From NCBI GenBank assembly GCA_013399305.1, contig VXAI01000089.1, forward strand, positions 1,443,009 through 1,507,008: 64,000 bases of DNA, given 5' to 3'. Below are positions 37,932-50,544 of this stretch, one piece after another (positions within the stretch are counted from its first letter, which is position 1; each line of letters opens with the position of its first letter). Under the pieces are notes generated by a model. That model saw only the letters and a list, made by a program, of their open reading frames with translations, made no database searches and had not been told where the DNA came from. Source of the DNA: Rostratula benghalensis. Lineage: Eukaryota; Chordata; Aves; Charadriiformes; Rostratulidae. The translations under genes and the position numbers were made by a program.

Positions 37932-40900
37932 ATATGTGTGTTACCTTCAAGATTCCTCTAAATTTGTTGTAGATCAATTGCTTGTATGATGTAAATTTAT
38001 GACACACACATTCCCAGCACACCTATTGTAAGAAATTAATTGCTTAACCCATGTGGAGAGAAGAATATCTCAAAGGAAAGTATCTGTTACTTGTGCAAAT
38101 ATTTGAAGAGAAAGGAATCCCTTTATCACCAGTTGATTCTGCTGCAAGACCAGTTTCCATTAAAAAGCAGTGGCCCCTGGATTGATAGGGGAAATTAGTA
38201 TCGGCTTCCCCATTTGGAAATTAAATGGAAGTGGAGTCTTGTGAATAAAAGACAATTGCCTACATTAATTGGATAAATGGCTGCAGTGGGCTGTCCCTTG
38301 CTGTTCTACAGGGAGAGGAGCAGACTAGTGCCTCTTGGTACAATGCTCCTTCCAACACAAAGAGCATCAAACCAGCAACAAGAGCATAACGTGCAAGGGT
38401 TGTTCCTGTCCATGGGAACAACACTTGGAGGAGCTTGCTGACTTTCACTTTTGCATGAACAATGTCTTTATGATGACTCCTTTCCCCTCACCACCTTTCA
38501 CCATTCTCTAGACAGCTGATCAACCAGAGTTTTCTCTTCTTTTCTCCACTTAGCAGAGAGATTTCCATTTCTGACAAGAAATTATGAGTGAGATAGTAAA
38601 ATCTTTCCCCCAGGTATTGTGCCCATCTTTGCATGTTCTGTAGTGTGAAGACCATCTTGACGAGCTTTCCTAAAGTATCCTAAACCCTTTGGTCTTCATT
38701 TCAGACTCCCACTGTTAGTGTAACTCTGATTACATTGCCAAGGCCTGACAAGGATTCACTTTCATTCAGACTCCAATCAAAGTTGCCTCAGTTTTTAATA
38801 TATGTAAATATAGGGACACATTTGCTTGCACTTTGCATCTTTTCCTAACTCTGAAAAAACAATTTTGTTTCCAAGAGCACAAAATAATTCAAACCTTATG
38901 ATACCTTTTTTTCTCCTTGCCAGAAATGTAAGCCACTCCAGTCCCTTCAAGTAGGAAAAAAAACCAACAAAAAACCCCACCCTGACAAGAACTGAAACAG
39001 GCCATGGGTGCTCTATCTATATCCACTGAGCATTTCTGATCATCCAAAGTTGCTGCTTTTAAATTTTCTCATCACAATTATTTTCTCTGTACACCCAAAT
39101 TGGTTGCAAAGTTTTTCCACATCATTTTCATGATGTGAAAGCACACGTATGTGTTTTCTTAGAACTGCCTGCAAAGCTGAGTGCCAGGAAGTTACAACTC
39201 AAATGCTCCCTCTACACATATAAAATCTCTTTGGCAAACACATCTTACAAGGATAAGCAGATTCAAACATGGAACAGCCATCGCTGTTAGTAGGGATGAT
39301 TCCCAGGGAAAAGTTCCTTTCCACAGTGCCACAAGCATCTGCTGTGAGCAAGTGGGATCACAGATCTTGCAACAAATGGGACATGTGGGGAACCTCAACA
39401 GAAGAGAAAAATCTTTACATCATAGAAAACATCACCCCTGGGGCTGAAATATGGATATGGGAACTCTTTTCAAGTGAAGGATTTACAGCCCTATATTTAT
39501 GAGAAAGTGTTACATTGCTTTGAAAGTATTCTGTCTTAAAAACCAACTAGGACAAATTCACGTTCAGCAGTGTTATTTACTCTTCCAATGCTGGAGCAAT
39601 AAAGTCTCATGAGCATGCTATTTTGTACAGTTTTCTCAGTACTCACTTCCTCATGAGCAGAGCACCCAGCCACATCCGTGTTCATGCACTCACACAGATC
39701 CCACCTGCCAGCCTCTCTGGAATTCATTTTCCCTCTGAGTGGATCCTTGCAGAGGAAATTGTAACATCTCCAAGGTATGGACCAATTTTTCATCCACATT
39801 TCTACAGGCCCTAATGTAGTACAGATTTTCATTGTCAGCTAACATTGTGATTACATAATAAAAAAAATTCCAAGACTTTGATCACAAAGAAGAAACATCC
39901 TGCTTGAAAAATAAATGGTAACATGCAGAAAATGATAAAGTTTATGGATGTTAGAAAGGTGCACGTGTTAAAACACGGTCTTCTTCCCACCGTGACCAGT
40001 CCCCAATGTCCACTAAGTGCAGATAAAAATAATTGTTCCAAAGATAATTCATTGTTATTAGAACTGAAGAGTCTGCTTGTACTGGCTTTGCAGGAATGCT
40101 GGGAGGATAACACAGAAAATCACACAGTATTCAGATATCACAATGGAGAGGGCATTGGAGACATATCAGAAAGATATAGGGGTGTTCAAGAATGGTGTAC
40201 ATCATGCATGAAATCAGAAGAGAAGGAGACTGCCACAATGAATCAGAGAGGCTCCCCCTCCTTCCAAGGCTACACATTGGCGACCTGGAGAAATGAAAAC
40301 TGAATCCTCTCCCAGAAGCAGAAGAACCAGTCATTTCTCTGAGCACAGCTCGGCTCTCAGCACCTGCTGCCCTATGTACGTCTTGGCAGGCACTAGGGCA
40401 AAAGGAGAGAAAAATCAGAAACCAAACCCCCTTGAAATCGGTGAGACAATTAATCATGAAACACTTTCTCTGGTTCTGTGGTGCCATGTGTTCTCCCACC
40501 ACCAATGACAGGCCAAGAAAATTTTCCTTTTATGAGAGCTTGTGAGTCACAGGTCCCCAAGAGTCATTTCAAAGTTATGGATACCTGAGAGTGAAAAACC
40601 AGGGTGAAGCAGAACAGGGACAAGAAGTCCTCATTTGACACTTGCTGTGTACAGGACATATAACTGGAAACTGCTTCTAGAAACCTAAGAGCCAAATCCT
40701 AAATGCTGGTGACCTGCTTAATTTCTCCCACTTCTTCTTGTCTCCCTTTCCTTTCTATTCTTTCCTATCTCATCTATTCAGGTGAAGCTCTACACAGAAT
40801 CTACAGGATTGCCCTGTATCTTTACAGTTTAAAGCATGACACATCTTGACCTCTGGTTTGGGCTTCTCTTAGTTTAATGAAGAAAAAAGACACACCAGTA

Positions 40901-43900
40901 GTAGAACAAAAGTAGATCTTAGGGACCTTGGGCATCCTTACTCACCCTTAAGTACTCCTTTTCACTTAAGGAATGTACAAAATAAATTTGATATCTTCTA
41001 TTAATTAAAATTAAAAACCTGAGGTGCTCAGGTATTATTATTTCACATTATTTTGTAATGCTTTGAAGTCACAAGTTCTCTTCCATATAGACAGTTGTGC
41101 AGAAGATGTAATAAACTAAAACCTATACTCAGTGCAGAACAAGACAACAGGATCTGAAATGCACCTATTTGGAGACTAGAGCAAGGCTATGCTGCTCTGC
41201 TCTGAGCCAGCTGCAAACAATGGATGTACTAATCTGTGTGGATTTCACAGTACACATTTCTTGCAAAAACAGGGCTCTCAGACTTGATCACTTGTTTCAG
41301 ATTTATCAGAGGGGAGCATGATATTTCTAACTCCTACAAAAAAATCTACCTGCAATTAACTGCTGATTTACAACCTCCTTCAAGAGTTCATTACTTCCTG
41401 CTCTTGCCTATAGATTTCCCCCTACCATCACCTTTCAAGAAAATCTTTTATAATTTCTTTTGTAAGAAATTTCATTTTGCTTATATTGTACAACAATGTA
41501 GTTGCCAATTCTCTAAGCAGTTTGGACTTTGGCTTTTCATAATGAAAGGATAAAATAATAAAAAAAAAAAGGCTGCATTTAATTTTAAAGACTCAAACAA
41601 CAAGGGAGGGAGGTGGAGATAGAGGTACTTCATAAAGGAAAATATCATTACTCATTACTCTTATTTCTTGATGCAGAAGCTAGGTCCTACCAGAGGTCCT
41701 CCCAGGTAATATTGACAAAATAAGAAAAACCTGAAGAACATTTCTTTTTCCTTATCTAGCACAAAGATATAAACTGAATAGTACATTGTCTGGACACTCC
41801 AAATATTCAGAAAACATGGCAGACATCATCATGACTCTTTACACCACAGTTGCACCTGACCGTCCAAACAGATGTCCAGGCCCCTGAGGCAGATTGTGTG
41901 AAAGTGGTGTAAAAATGTCCTTACTTTCCAGATAGCTTGTTGATCAAGAAACTGTTGGCAGAACAAAGGATTCCTGCAAGACTTAGAAAGACAGTGCAGG
42001 CCCACAAAACTGGCATCTAATCACATAACCAACAGGGGCTTTTCTTGCAGTGCTGAAGAAAGCACACACATACCTGTCAAAAACAGGAAGACAAGCATTC
42101 ATCCCTGGACCTATGCTGGTGGCAAACAAAGAGCTCCAGAGTTGACCCAACCACAAGATGTGACAGGAGATGTCAGGAGTCTTGCTCAATGAGAGAGCAA
42201 TCAATTTTGGCAGGAGTACATAGCTAAGCCCCCACTGCGGGTGGTTCTGCAAGCGCAAAGTCAAGCCAGGCAGGAATGTAAGAGTGATTCAATCTGAATT
42301 GTCGTGGTCTGGGCAGGAGGCCAGTCCTTCCCTTCTGTATTGCACTTCATCAAGACAGGTCCAGCCCGCTATGTTGTTTAATGCAATGCCAGAGTGAAGC
42401 TGATGGAACGTAGAAGTGCTTGTCTCTGGCACTGCCACGCTTTGCTCTGCATTCCAGGGAGCCAAACCTGCTAACAACAGGCCACAGCAGCAGACCACGT
42501 CTCAGACTTTTTGGACCTGAGGTCCCTCTGACATGGCAGGAGTGGGTCTGTCACATCTGGGTACCTTGTGCCCAGGGTGAGGTGGGTCATCCGTTAGGGT
42601 AAATCCACAGAAAACCTGTTGAATTCAGCAACCACAGGGTGTTTTGAGTCAATACCTGGGCCAGCACAGGACTTCTCCTAGAGCCCATCAGCTCCATTGG
42701 TCTTCACACCAATACTTGCATGATTCTTATGACCCTCCACATGGCCTGCCATCACTCAAACACCACCACTATCTACCAAGGTGAGTAGTCAGTCCTGGAG
42801 CACCAAATATCTTCCTTGCAGGTACAAGAATGCCAGCCTCCTGGTGCAAAGGTGCTACTCTAAGCACCTTGGGTCTCACCTGGCTGTGACAGAAGGTGCT
42901 CATCCTGCACCACTACATAGTGAAACTTGAGTCACTTTGCCCCCTTCCCACCTTTCAGATGATGGCTGACCTCCTTCAGGGTGTTTCCACTGCCTGCGCT
43001 ATGGGGAAATGGCCACAGGTAGCGTAGGGTTTTCAGTATCACCATTCCAGATGCGTCACTTGTCATCAGCACAGCTTTAAAGAGCAGTTAGATTTTCACT
43101 GCTTCTGTGCATTCATTTTCTATTCCATGAGCAGCCTCAAAGTGCATGGTGCCATGAATATAATCAAGTAACAGCCTTTCTGCACCCATGTCATGGGATT
43201 CAGCCATTCTTGAGGAAGGACTCATAGAAACAACAGGCATGGAACAAGTGAAAGCAGTTCATGTGAAAGGTTGTCTCTTGCTAGAACAACAGGCAGATAC
43301 TTCAACATAAAGAAATCCAAGCTGAAGGGAAGAAACAAGACCCACTTAATGCAAAGGTAGGTGCATTTTAAGTTGTGTTCTTCCTCAGCAGCAAAGATGT
43401 GTCAGTATTCACATTTGTTTGAAGTCCTGATGAAGAACTGAGAAGTATTTTCCCCTTGGATTCCACAAATGCTCACCAAATGAGGGTGTTGGAAATTTAG
43501 TGGGCTTCTCTTTATATTTCCAGGAAGAAAACTTAACTTGGTATTTCTCTATAACTCTCTCTCCTTCTGGCTATTGGAAAATGAATGAAAATTTGCAGGA
43601 AAAGACACTGAATTAAAAGGGTAGAGGAAATAAATAATTACTTATTTTAGGTTTTAGCCAAACTAGCATGATCACCTCCAAACTTTTGGTTTAAAATTTC
43701 AGAGGACAGAAGGGATATAAAACCCCTTCCTTATAAAGATGACAAAGAGTGAGGAAAAAATATTTTTGCTGAGTATTTTTTTTTTTCTGTGGGAAACTGC
43801 TTTGGGATAGCAATTACCTTTTTATTAGATATTCTTTTATGTAGCCATTAAAAAAAAAGTCAGTGCTTTCAGTGACAGCTTCTAAGTGAAGGGAATCTGG

Positions 43901-44249
43901 AGTTTATCAGCACAGCTAAAATAAAAGATTATTTATGTCAGGTTAAGTACAGGAAGAAATTAGGTATCCAGTATTCTTTGGCCACTAGCATTTTAACTCT
44001 TAAGACCCTCTGGAAAAACAGCCAAGCTGAAATACTCCTGGACATCCATCCAGACGTGCATCTGCTGATGTGCTCTTTTTCTTACAGCTAGTTTTACAAA
44101 TCCCCCAGTTCTCATTTTCCCAGAATCATTGTATGTATTCCAGGATTCAGAAATAATAATGTAAGAGGAAAACATGAATAAAATAGGAGCAGACTCAGGA
44201 ATAGCCCTGGGATCACATCGCATCTTGGAGGGGAGCTGAAAAGGTTCAA
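37932..44249. other. Non-coding stretch, no gene recognised
   Basis: About 6.3 kb without a recognisable repeat family. A short hairpin (8-bp perfect stem GTTGTTCC/GGAACAAC, 8-base loop) lies at about 38398-38421. The 126-codon plus frame at 39923-40303 and the 124-codon minus frame at 40131-40505 overlap one another and show no conserved motif. Confidence 0.6.
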
Positions 44250-45510
44250 GAAGGAGAGAAAGCTGATTAGAACTCTACTAAAGAGTGACTGGATAGCTGG
44301 GGACATGCATCTTTAATAGTAAGATCACAAAACTTCAACAAAACTTGAGTTAAAAGCAGGCAAGTGGAAATGTTCAAAAAGAAATAGTTACAAAACTAGC
44401 AAAGGACTCAAGCTACTTATTAAATCCTCTTTTTGCATCATAAGTAGCAAAAAAAGCACAGCAGAGTTAATAGGTCCAACTGACAGCCAGGATGTGAGAG
44501 GAGGGGTGAGAGCAGGGTAGAGTGTTGCAGGGAGGTTAAATGAATGCTGTGTGCCAATATGAACTGTAGAAAAACTGGGGTGATGCCCACTAGATAATCC
44601 CTTCTTTGGGGGAAAAGGAAAGAGTGAAAGGGGTAACTCACCAGAGCACCTCTGCAAGATTGAAGTTGCTGTGGAAGAAATTGTAGTACAGATTAACAAA
44701 ATGAACAGTTAGGAATCACCAAAGCTAGGGGTATTCACCAAGAAACCCAAAGAATGGAACAGTTAGATTATTAACAGCATACTAACAGCTCACATCCAAC
44801 ACCTCTGTACTGGAGGACTGAAGGCTGCTTTTTTATTATTTTATTTTATTTCAAAGATTGCAGGAAACTACAGGCCTCCTATTCAAACTATACCAAAGAG
44901 CAGAAACTGCAATGAAGTGCAGATCCAGAGGGCACCTAGATAAATAAAATCTAATTGAGAAGTGTTAGCATGGCTTCCGTAAAGAGCAGTCCCTCCTTAC
45001 AAGCCTCTCAGAGGTCTTTGAAGGGATGTACAAACATTTGCATAAGAGCCATTTACATGGTATGGTCTACTGGGCTTTCTTACAGCTTTTAAGAAAATAT
45101 CAGGTAATGACCAATTTCTGCAAAGGAAGAAGGTCACCCACCAACACCTGTGCTCTGTGACCTGTGCTTTTCTACACGTTCATAAGTGACCTGGAAGATA
45201 GGAGGTGAGCATGCAGGTAAAGTTTTCTTGCCAGTACAAAGTTTCTTGAGGCATTAGGAAAAAAAAAAAAAAAAAGAATTACAGCGAGGACTGAGTTTGA
45301 TGATAGGTAGTTTCATGAAAACGTCGCATCAGTGCTTGCCAGCAGCCAAAAAACCAAACCAAGTGTTAAGAACTGCTAGGAAAGAAAAGCAGAGCAAAAC
45401 AGTTGACATTGCTATTCTGCTGTCTAGATCTGGGGTTTGCCCATACCTCAATACCACATACAGTTCGTAGTTTTGTTTCAACTTTGTTGGCTAGGCAACT
45501 GCAGCACTAT
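44250..45510 (+). mobile_element. Ancient, decayed CR1-type LINE, ORF2 endonuclease-to-reverse-transcriptase region
   Basis: Recognised by order-preserving matches to amniote CR1 ORF2. These include AATGAATGCT...ACTGTAGAA...GATGCCCA near 44540, GTATTCACCAAGA near 44730, GGAAACTACAGGCCT at about 44865, AGCATGGCTTCCGTAAAG near 44968 and TTCATAAGTGACCTGGAAGA near 45180. AGCAGCCAAAAAACCAAACC near 45340 and CCATACCTCAATACC(A)CATACAGTT near 45440 follow. The fragment therefore spans the thumb-side linker, several reverse-transcriptase blocks and the start of the C-terminal region, in the right order and on one strand. All frames are broken by stops and indels, a deletion removes the central RT block (the YADD region is not found), and a 17-base A run sits at 45259. 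The left boundary is uncertain. It is non-functional and much older than the CR1 at 46.3 kb. Confidence 0.75.
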
Positions 45511-46275
45511 CCAGGCCTGCTGGAAATGTGAGTCTACAAGAAAATTTCCATCAAAAAGGGAAAGAAGTAACAATTACAGCTTCCTAGTGCCATATGCAGG
45601 ACATTTAGAATCAGAAGTATTTCAATATGTCTTATTGATTCTGACCAAGTGTCCGAAGATTTCAAGTTGTCAGAAGAATAAAAAAAAAAAACGTAACCCT
45701 TTTTTGGTTTGTTTGTTTTCAAATAGAAAACTGGGAGAGAGGAAAGGAAAACAAGAACGATTTAGAGAAAGCTTAAAATGTTTTCAATATTTTTGTCCAA
45801 TGGAAAAAATATTTTGGTTCTTTCTCAGTATCATCAACCCTATGCATTCTGAACATAACTGCAAAACACATACACCTTAGAATTAAGGTTTTGGAGAGAA
45901 GCTGGAAAAGCTGGGTCAGAAATAATGTCAAGCAAAGCAAACCGAATTTGTCATCAGCATTCCCAATCAGAATCTCCAGATACAACTGTAGTGTAATCAA
46001 TACATCCTCAAAGCAATTGAAAAAAGCATTCTGGTGACTTATCAGTCTGTGGAATATCTCCTAAGGAGAAATAGTCTGAATTTCATTGCTTTCACTGTAT
46101 TTAAAAACAGAGTGTGGAAACACTGAAGAACATAAAAGCAGTCCATTGTTACATGACCTTGTGCAGATGGCCTTAGGAACATAAATATTTGTTGAGCTTG
46201 AAGCCTCATTTGACAACATTTTATAGCAAAAAATATCAGCAGTCAGGTTTCTGTCTTGTTTTCTAGCTGCTTCTT
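45511..46275. other. Non-coding spacer between two CR1 pieces
   Basis: About 765 bases in which I recognise no repeat. Its position is notable because the next expected portion of the CR1 to the left is what begins at 46276 to the right. It could therefore be an insertion into one element, but the two pieces look very different in age. Confidence 0.5.
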
Positions 46276-46735
46276 GGAACAGGCCCAGCAAATGGCCACA
46301 AAGATGATCAGAGGGTAGGAGCACCTCTTCTATGAGGACAGGCTGAGAGAGTTGGGGTTGTTCAGCCTGACGAAGAGAAGGCTCCGGGGAGACCTTAAAG
46401 CAGCCTTCCAGTATCTGAAGGGAGCCTACAGGAGAGCTGGAGAAAGACTCTTTGTTAGGAAGTGGAATGACAGGACAAGGGGTAACAGCTTTAAATTGGA
46501 AGAGGGGAGATTTAGATTACATACCAGAAACAAATTCTTTCCTGTGAGGCTGGTGAGGCACTGGAATAAGTTGCCCAGAAAAGTTCTGGATGCCCTGTCT
46601 CTGGAAGTGTTTAAGGCCAGGCTGGACTGGGCTTTGAACAATCTGTTCTAGTAGGAGGTGTCCCTGCCCATGGCCGGGGCGTTGGAACCTGATAATCTTT
46701 GAGGTCCCTTCCAACTCTACACATTCTATGATTGT
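46276..46735 (+). mobile_element. CR1 LINE 3' end, 5'-truncated
   Basis: Matches avian CR1 from GGCCACAAAGATGATCAGAG through AGAAGGCTCCGGGGAGACC, GAGGCACTGGAATAAG and GTGTCCCTGCCCATGG to the terminal ATTCTATGATTG. The tail is the short octamer-type 3' end characteristic of CR1, with no poly-A. The element is truncated at its 5' side, as nearly all CR1 copies are, and it lacks the reverse transcriptase. It is less diverged than the CR1 material at 44.3-45.5 kb. Confidence 0.92.
46352..46651 (+). pseudogene. C-terminal remnant of CR1 ORF2 (still open, 99 codons)
   Basis: The frame encodes the conserved C-terminal tail of the CR1 ORF2 polyprotein: GLFSL..KRRLRGDL near the start, then FKLEEGRFRLHTRNKFF, RHWNKLP and LSLEVFKARLDWAL close to the stop. 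The family protein carries an endonuclease and a reverse transcriptase upstream, and both are absent here. The frame has no ATG start and is a relic, although it is unbroken over this stretch. The corresponding part of the minus-strand copy at 35.8-35.96 kb is frameshifted. Confidence 0.85.
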
Positions 46736-49700
46736 ACTAGAGGAAACCTGTAACATTATATAAAAAAAAAGTACCTTAGCCACTACTAGTGGCTAAAAAA
46801 CTGAACTATTCTTTAATTTATCTAGTGGCACATAATTTAAAAGACTGACAAGAACTTTTTAACAGGATTTCACATGTGCAAAATTTCATATCCTCCAGTG
46901 GCGGGTCTAATCTGCTTTAAATTCTGTACCCACCTCCTTGGAAGATGTAAGCCTAGGTTGTTGTCATAGACCACATAGGATCTTGTGTCACAAAGGTTTG
47001 GGATGTTTGACACAATTTAGTGTATATGCATTTCAGATAGAGAACTCAAACCGCTGCTCATGAAAAAGGTTGTTAGGTCACTATTGTTTATGGTTCCAAC
47101 ATTCTGGATGTGGAAAAGTAAAACACCATTTCAAGAGGTATTGAGACTGTAATTATCATTCTTTGGTTTGTGGTTAGAAAAACTGCAGGGTCACTAGCAC
47201 AGCAGTTTGTTATGGAGGCATATAGTAAAGATACTAAATCATTAAAAGGCCCTTTTATGAGCTCTTTAAAAAACTTTTTTCTCTGGGAAGAACGCAGCAG
47301 CATTTCTGCTCAGCAAAATTTCTTTCTGAAGAACTTCATTTAGGATTGGGCAGACTTTATTACCTTGTTGTAGAGAATATCTCAGAGGGATTATGAATAT
47401 CACTTTGCTTTTTTTCTCTAAGAGACTCACAAGCTTTTTTAGTCCTGTGGTTGACCTTAATCCTGCTTTTGCTGATGTCCTTCTACATTCCCTGGTCTGT
47501 CTGTCCCATCCTGCAAGGCCTGTCTTACTTAAATAATTCACAGTCAACACACCCAAAAGCAATAGGAACAAATTTTTTCTCCAAGTCCTTGCCCTCTTTA
47601 TAACCAAGGTCATAAAAAGCTGTGGCTCTGTGGTTAGTTTCACTTACACTCTCTTTCCTTCTCAGTCATCACAAAACCTAATTCAAAATGGGCTTTGGGT
47701 ATCTGCCTTTCAGGTTTATCTATAGGCTTGTGCTTTAATTTAATTTAAACCAGGTGGACCAAGAGCAGGCTTTCTTGGTGCCTCCTCCCATACTGTCTCC
47801 ATCTTTAAAGGATCACCTGAATTTCTCACTTTTCCTGCTTTCACAACCTCAGCTGACAAAGCTGCTTGACTCTTAGGTGTGTGGCTGCCTTTGCATCCAA
47901 GGAATTTTGCCATCAGTGTCTTGAAGAAACAATTTCAGGCCATTTCATTATATGAAAACATAGTATCCAGGATGATTCTGTTATGATGAGTTTGCTGTTG
48001 TTTTCAGCTGCTTTACAAACAGAAAGCAGGATTCAGCCCCAATATAACAAGAAAGTAAATAGTGCCCAATAGTGAATGACCCATATTCAAAAACAAGAAT
48101 ACCATTTTTTTCAGAAACTCAGGCATACGCTGAATTTCCAAAGGTTAAAGATGGAACTCCAACCCAACCCTTGCCTTTCTCCGTACAGCACAGATACGTT
48201 GTCCTAACATTGCTTTTGTAGATATAGTCCCTTCAGAGCCCATGCAGAACTGGCTTATTTTAAAAAATAAATAAGTAAATAAATTTTGTAAAGGATATTG
48301 TGTTTTGGGTTTTTTTCACCCACCCCCAGCCTTTCTCCAGAACTGAAGTGACTAAAGTAACAGGCATCTTGGGCATATTAGCCACCCTCCTTTGGACACG
48401 TGAGACTGCTGGAAACTGTGTGTCAGTTACTGCGTCCAAGAGCAGACACTATGCCAAGTCATTCATAAATGTCAGCATTCTTCTCCCTACTTTAACTTCC
48501 TCCCCGCCCCCGACTTTTTTTCCTAAGGCACTCACCAGCAGGGCTCTTCCTCGCCCTCCCTCCAGCGGACGGCAGTGAGCTCCAGAGATTCCCTGGCTGC
48601 CTTTCCCTCTCCTGCTGGCACCAGGCACAGGGAGCAGACCCAGCTCTCCAGCTCCCAAGTCAGCCCCTGTGGTGCCAACAAGAAGGGAGGAGAGAAACAG
48701 CCCAGCTGGTGAGGGAAATCCCCTCTCACAACCCACTGCAATCAGCTTCTGCTGGCCTCACTTCTGAATGCTCCCTCCAATCCCTCTTTGGTCTATCCTC
48801 AGCTGCACCCACCTTTTGAAGGATTCAAACCCACACTATTTAAATAGATATCCAGAGGGAAGGCTCCTGAGATGCCCCAGTTGGGTGCCTACCCACTGCC
48901 AAAATTGCCCATCTATCCCATGCACATTGGAGTGCTGTGGACCCATGAGGCAGACCTGAGCAGGACGAAACAGCCCAAGGCTTCTGTTCTGGCACCAGCC
49001 TTGCCTCTCTGGGCCAGCAGACCCACACACATACCTTTCCCTCAACATACATTGCATACAAGTGTGTTTTCTTGCATTCATATTGAAAGCAGAACTGCTT
49101 GAAGAAATTGAAAACACACAAAAGCTCATACTTTTCACTTGTTTTCAACAAAATAAGGTCTTTTTTGTCTGGCAAAGTAAACCAAATCTGGATTTTCTTC
49201 AGTACTTTGGTTCTAGTGGAAAGGCAGCCTCACTCCAAAAGCAGCACTTCCACCATGAATGCCCTCTAATGCCAGAGAAGGCAGATTACACCACCAGTGA
49301 TCTCCATTGATGTGTGGGAAATATGGATTAGCTGAAGAAGAGCTGGACTCTGTCCTGGAAAGCTAGAGAAGCAATATCAGGGAGCGATTGCCACCTGGGC
49401 CAGGCCAGGACCAGATAAGACAATGTCACCACTCTTTGCAGGAGAGGGAGGAGACAGCTAAGAAGCAACAGAGATCATCACCAGGAGGTTATTGTGGGAG
49501 TTGGTAGCTGGTTGAAAGGAAAGGCTGTGGCTTCTTGAAATGGAAAAAAAAACCAACCTCCCCACAGTGTTATAGCCAGTTGTTAAAAACAAGGACTAAC
49601 AGCTCCCGTGTCTGTGGAATGAATTGAGTAAAGGAGCTAATAGAGAAAATACATGCTTTGAAATCACTCCTTACAAGGACAACTTATCTAGAATATCAGA

Positions 49701-49821
49701 AATTTATCCTTGCATACAAGGATATGCCCTTAGAATGGAATCTGAAGTAAACAGCAGATAAGAAATTAAACCTGCTTCTCCAAAGTCCTTGTTATGCATA
49801 TCATTCTTGTATGTTTTTTAG
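46736..49821. other. Non-coding stretch, no gene recognised
   Basis: Includes a GC-richer patch at 48480-48760 on an otherwise AT-rich background. On the minus strand this patch has a donor-like CTG|GTGAGTG at about 48540 and an AT-rich TATTTAAATA about 300 bases upstream, which looks promoter-like at first glance. The open frames there start at GTG or TTG, not ATG, and CpGs are few, so no exon or CpG island is called. Confidence 0.55.
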
Positions 49822-49898
49822 GTGCTCTCCAAATTCACTTAAAAATTGACTTTGCCCTGGGACTTGAGAGGGTGCCTGATCTAATGACAGGAAGAGAG
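49822..49898 (+). other. Exon-like segment A (speculative)
   Basis: Acceptor CTTGTATGTTTTTTAG lies directly before 49822 and donor GAGAG|GTAAGAG follows 49898. Both are strong. One frame is open (phase 1 in, phase 0 out), giving a peptide of about 25 residues that I do not recognise. Only 35 bases separate it from segment B, too short for a vertebrate intron, so A and B could not both be joined directly by splicing. They would have to be alternatives, or one is spurious. Confidence 0.15.
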
Positions 49899-49933
49899 GT
49901 AAGAGCCCTGACACTTCTGCTCCTTCCATTCAG

Positions 49934-49987
49934 AGATACTGATGCTTCATGAGGCAACACTTTCCCATGTTGTTAAACCAGATGGAG
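49934..49987 (+). other. Exon-like segment B (speculative)
   Basis: A pyrimidine-rich acceptor (CTTCTGCTCCTTCCATTCAG) precedes 49934 and the donor GGAG|GTAAGCC follows 49987. The 54-bp interval is open in a single frame, phase 1 at both ends, and includes an ATG at its third codon. Its phase fits the acceptor at 50445. Joined, the frame continues to a stop at 50539. The product would be a short unrecognised peptide of about 45 residues unless further exons lie upstream. Confidence 0.18.
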
Positions 49988-50444
49988 GTAAGCCTCTTGT
50001 TTTGCTAAGGAGATTAAAACATAATTTCTATTTCTCATTACTGCTTTAGTGGTGGTCCATTATCAGGCCTTTCCTCAGGACAACTGTGGGTGTGAAATAG
50101 TCCCTTGTTTGGTCTCTAAGCCAGCCTTAATGTCTACGGCAGTCTCGAAGCAGCACAAATTTTGGCTTGGAAGGAAGAGAAAATTTGCATGCAACATTGA
50201 ATGAACGTCCCAGAGAAGCAGTGACCAATGATTCACTTTGAGTAATGCTGACTCACTTCAAGGTACTTTCCATGTAGACACACACACTGAGAGAGTGAGC
50301 AAAAATAAATGCCTGATCTCAAGAAAGTTCAAACCAAATATTGTTGTAACCTTTTACTTTACCCAAAGAGAAAAATCAGTCTTCTTTTTATGGAGAGAGG
50401 CTGTTTGGCAAAGCAGCTGAAACCAGTTGTTTTTGTTTTCACAG

Positions 50445-50544
50445 GAGTTTCAAATCCAGAGATAACCGTTACGGACAAGTTTTTAGGGTGCGTAGGGCAG
50501 GCCACAAAATTGCAAGTGCTTAAAGCCTGGAGTATGTAAATAAA
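50445..50544 (+). other. Terminal-exon-like segment with stop and AATAAA (speculative)
   Basis: A strong acceptor (TTGTTTTTGTTTTCACAG) is followed by an open frame entered in phase 1 that reads VSNPEITVTDKFLGC... and ends at TAA (50537-50539). AATAAA overlaps the stop at 50539-50544, so an mRNA ending here would have almost no 3' untranslated region before the signal. The arrangement is that of a last exon and is phase-compatible with segment B. I do not recognise the peptide. A non-coding RNA terminus or coincidence are the alternatives. Confidence 0.18.

Noticed and set aside
38398..38421. Hairpin with an 8-bp perfect stem
   Set aside because: Short stems of this kind are expected by chance in 64 kb. 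No terminator or RNA gene context in a vertebrate genome.
42301..42312. GTCGTGGTC, resembling the reverse of the LTR 3' end
   Set aside because: The match stops after about nine bases and no LTR body follows.
48449..48840. Promoter-plus-first-exon appearance on the minus strand (AT-rich box, GC-rich stretch, GTGAGT donor)
   Set aside because: The frames begin at GTG/TTG, no ATG precedes the donor in frame, and CpGs are too few for an island.
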